Shown: positions 62,287 through 64,000 of the stretch, in pieces
Numbering within the stretch: the first letter of the stretch is position 1
Layout of the letters: each line of letters begins with the position of its first letter
Source: Phycisphaera sp.
Lineage (GTDB): Bacteria; Planctomycetota; Phycisphaerae; Phycisphaerales; SM1A02
Reading direction: 5' to 3'
Assembly (NCBI GenBank): GCA_016124975.1
Contig: WGMP01000020.1
Span: forward strand, 28,795 to 92,794
DNA: 64,000 bases
The notes under the pieces: generated by a model
The model's database searches: none
What the model was told of the DNA's origin: nothing
The model's input: only the letters and a program-made list of their open reading frames with translations
Made by a program: the position numbers and the translations under genes

Positions 62287-63740
62287 GCGCGAACGCTCCC
62301 ACCGCGATCCGTCCGCTCCGCGAGATCTGCGCAGAGGTGCGCGGCGGAAAACTCTCGGCGCGCGCGCGCGTCGACGGTTTCCTCGCCACGATCGCGGCGA
62401 AGGACGGCGAGATTCATGCCTTCAACGAGGTCCACGCCGACGCCGCGCGCGCGCGCGCCGACGCGATCGACGCGATCGTCTCGTCGGGCCGCGACCCGGG
62501 CCCGCTCGCGGGCGTCGTGATTGCGGTGAAGGACAACATCGTGATGCGCGAGGGCCGCACGACCTGCTCATCGAGGATGCTCGAGGACTACCGCTCGCCG
62601 TTCGACGCGACGGTGATCGAGCGCCTCGCAGCCGCGGGCGCGATCTTCATCGGGAAAACGAACCTCGACGAGTTCGCCATGGGTTCGTCGACGGAGAACA
62701 GCGCGTTCGGCCCCACGCGCAACCCGTGGGACACCTCGCGCGTTCCCGGCGGCAGCTCGGGCGGCAGCGCTGCGGCGGTGGCCGCGCGCTTCTGCGACGC
62801 GTCGCTGGGATCCGACACGGGCGGCTCCATCCGCCAGCCCGCGGCGCTCTGCGGATGCGTTGGCTTCAAGCCGACCTATGGCCGCGTGTCGCGATACGGG
62901 CTCGTCGCGTTTGGCTCGAGCCTCGACCAGATCGGGCCGTTCGCCCACTCGGTCGAGGACGCAGCGCTCGTCTACGACGCGATTGTCGGGCGCGACGAAC
63001 TCGACTCGACGAGCGCCGACGCGCCGTGCGACCCGATCGCGCCGCGCGTGCGCGAGCCGCTCGCGAAGCTCCGCGTCGGCGTGCCGCGCGAGTATCGCAG
63101 CGAGGCCAATGCCCCCGCGGTCGCGGAGATCCTCGAGAAGTCGATCGCCGCGGCACGCGCGTTCGGCGCGGAGATCGTCGACATCGACCTCCCGCTCACC
63201 GACATCGGCATCTCGACCTACTACGTGATCGCGCCCGCCGAGGCGTCGAGCAACCTCGCGCGCTACGACGGCATCCGCTACGGCCACCGCGCGACGCTCG
63301 CGCCGGGCGAGGACCTCGAGGACCTCTACTCGAAGTCGCGCGCCGAGGGCTTCGGGCCAGAGGTCGAGCGTCGCATCATGCTCGGTACCTATGTGCTGAG
63401 CTCGGGCTACTACGACGCGTACTACAAGCGCGCGCTGCAGGCGCGGCGGCTCATCAAGGACGAGTTCGACCGCGCGTTCACGAAGTGCGATGTGGTGCTC
63501 GGCCCGACCTCGCCCGTGCCCGCGTTCCCCTTCGGCGGGAAGTCGGATCCGCTGTCGATGTATCTCTGCGATGTCTACACGGTGAACACGAACATCGCAG
63601 GAATCCCGGGAATCTCGATCAACGGCGGCTTCGCGGAGGAGGGCGGCAAGCGGCTGCCCATCGGCATCCAACTGCAGGCGCCCGCGTTCGCCGAGGAGAC
63701 GCTGCTGCGCGCGGCGGCGATGTTCGAGCGGTGTGACTGA
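62283..63740 (+). CDS. gatA: Asp/Glu-tRNA amidotransferase subunit A
   Basis: 485 residues. GatA is the glutaminase subunit that supplies ammonia. The amidase signature is complete, with the Ser-cisSer-Lys triad: Lys in VIAVKDNIVM, then GGSSGGSAAAVAARFCDASL with the cis-Ser, and the nucleophilic Ser in LGSDTGGSIRQPAALCG. The C-terminal FGGKSDPLSMYLCDVYTVN is typical of GatA. It overlaps gatC by four bases. gatB is not adjacent; the spacer that follows contains REP-like hairpins. Confidence 0.97.
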   Translation: MSANAPTAIRPLREICAEVRGGKLSARARVDGFLATIAAKDGEIHAFNEVHADAARARADAIDAIVSSGRDPGPLAGVVIAVKDNIVMREGRTTCSSRMLEDYRSPFDATVIERLAAAGAIFIGKTNLDEFAMGSSTENSAFGPTRNPWDTSRVPGGSSGGSAAAVAARFCDASLGSDTGGSIRQPAALCGCVGFKPTYGRVSRYGLVAFGSSLDQIGPFAHSVEDAALVYDAIVGRDELDSTSADAPCDPIAPRVREPLAKLRVGVPREYRSEANAPAVAEILEKSIAAARAFGAEIVDIDLPLTDIGISTYYVIAPAEASSNLARYDGIRYGHRATLAPGEDLEDLYSKSRAEGFGPEVERRIMLGTYVLSSGYYDAYYKRALQARRLIKDEFDRAFTKCDVVLGPTSPVPAFPFGGKSDPLSMYLCDVYTVNTNIAGIPGISINGGFAEEGGKRLPIGIQLQAPAFAEETLLRAAAMFERCD

Positions 63741-63791
63741 GCGGGCGTGGTTTGAGCGGGCGCCGCTGCGGCGGCTTCCTTTGGCGTGGAT

Positions 63792-63998
63792 GACACGCGT
63801 CGGAGTCCCCAACCAAGTGTGCCAGCAGACTTCAGTCTGCTGAACGCCAACCGTCGGAGTCGACGGCTGACATCATCCGTTCCGCATGCTGAAGCATGCG
63901 GGCACCCCTGACTTTCGTGTCGCGCGATTCAGGTCGTGGGAGTCGTTCACCAGGGGTGCCCGCAGGTTTCAACCTGCGGAACGACACGCGTCGGAGTC
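63792..63998. repeat. REP-like hairpin cluster at the right edge
   Basis: Three imperfectly related hairpins lie in 160 bp. They are AGCAGACT/AGTCTGCT (63824-63841), CCGCATGCT/AGCATGCGG (63882-63901) and CCGCAGGTT/AACCTGCGG (63960-63979). The second and third are inverted copies of one another: both share CGTTCCGCA on one side and TGCGGGCACCCCTG on the other but differ in the stem. The block is bounded by a 16-bp direct repeat GACACGCGTCGGAGTC (63792-63807, 63983-63998). The cluster probably continues beyond the window. Confidence 0.85.
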
Positions 63999-64000
63999 GA

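Overview
The window is about 70% G+C, densely coded, and chromosomal. No rRNA or tRNA is visible, so taxonomy rests on gene content. A planctomycete, most likely of the Phycisphaerae type, fits best. The supporting content is a lone FliN/SpoA-type protein beside a GH15 glucoamylase, a PIN-PhoH protein, a Ser/Thr kinase facing an ECF-type sigma factor, TRAFAC-like GTPases with GAP1-type partners, and many secreted or membrane proteins without clear families. This is inference, not proof.

Bases 1-17 kb run almost entirely on the minus strand. They hold the end of an SGNH hydrolase, a secreted caspase-fold-like protein, glpD and glpK, a large exported helical protein, a DinB-like protein, a small membrane protein, a YbjN-like protein, a MoeB/ThiF-type E1 enzyme, and a membrane protein with a hexapeptide-repeat tail. 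These are followed by an H-NOX heme sensor with its HNOBA-hybrid histidine kinase, then rpsG, rpsL and rnhA. Bases 17.3-25 kb (plus strand) are a fatty-acid cluster: rpmF, plsX, fabH, fabD, a lipoprotein, fabG, two acyl carrier proteins and fabF. Next come a SpoA protein, a GH15 enzyme and a cobalamin-binding protein carrying the W-x9-EH signature of CarH-type photoreceptors.

Bases 29-48 kb are the most unusual part. A membrane protein and a von Willebrand A lipoprotein (plus strand) converge on a nine-gene minus-strand operon (45974 down to 33050). Seven of its eight junctions overlap or lie within 2 bp; one is 16 bp and the first is 36 bp. In order it encodes a membrane-anchored GTPase, a GAP1-like membrane protein, a zinc-ribbon trypsin-like membrane protease, a zinc-ribbon GTPase, a GAP1-N2-type protein, a large helical membrane protein, a MotA/ExbB-like protein and two ExbD-like proteins. 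A zinc-ribbon protein and a transglutaminase-like protein are transcribed divergently from it. I infer a GTPase-controlled envelope machine. The C-terminal third of its first GAP1-like protein falls to about 50% G+C, as if exchanged.

Bases 48-64 kb hold a Bax inhibitor-1 family protein, a kinase/sigma pair, a secreted Cys-rich protein, PIN-PhoH, a Nif3-like protein, a ROK kinase, an RND efflux pump with its adaptor, and gatCA. Several spacers contain short tandem arrays (49, 27 and 14 bp units), a 142-bp palindromic element lies at 12842-12983, and a pair of inverted REP-like hairpins with compensatory stem changes lies at the right end.
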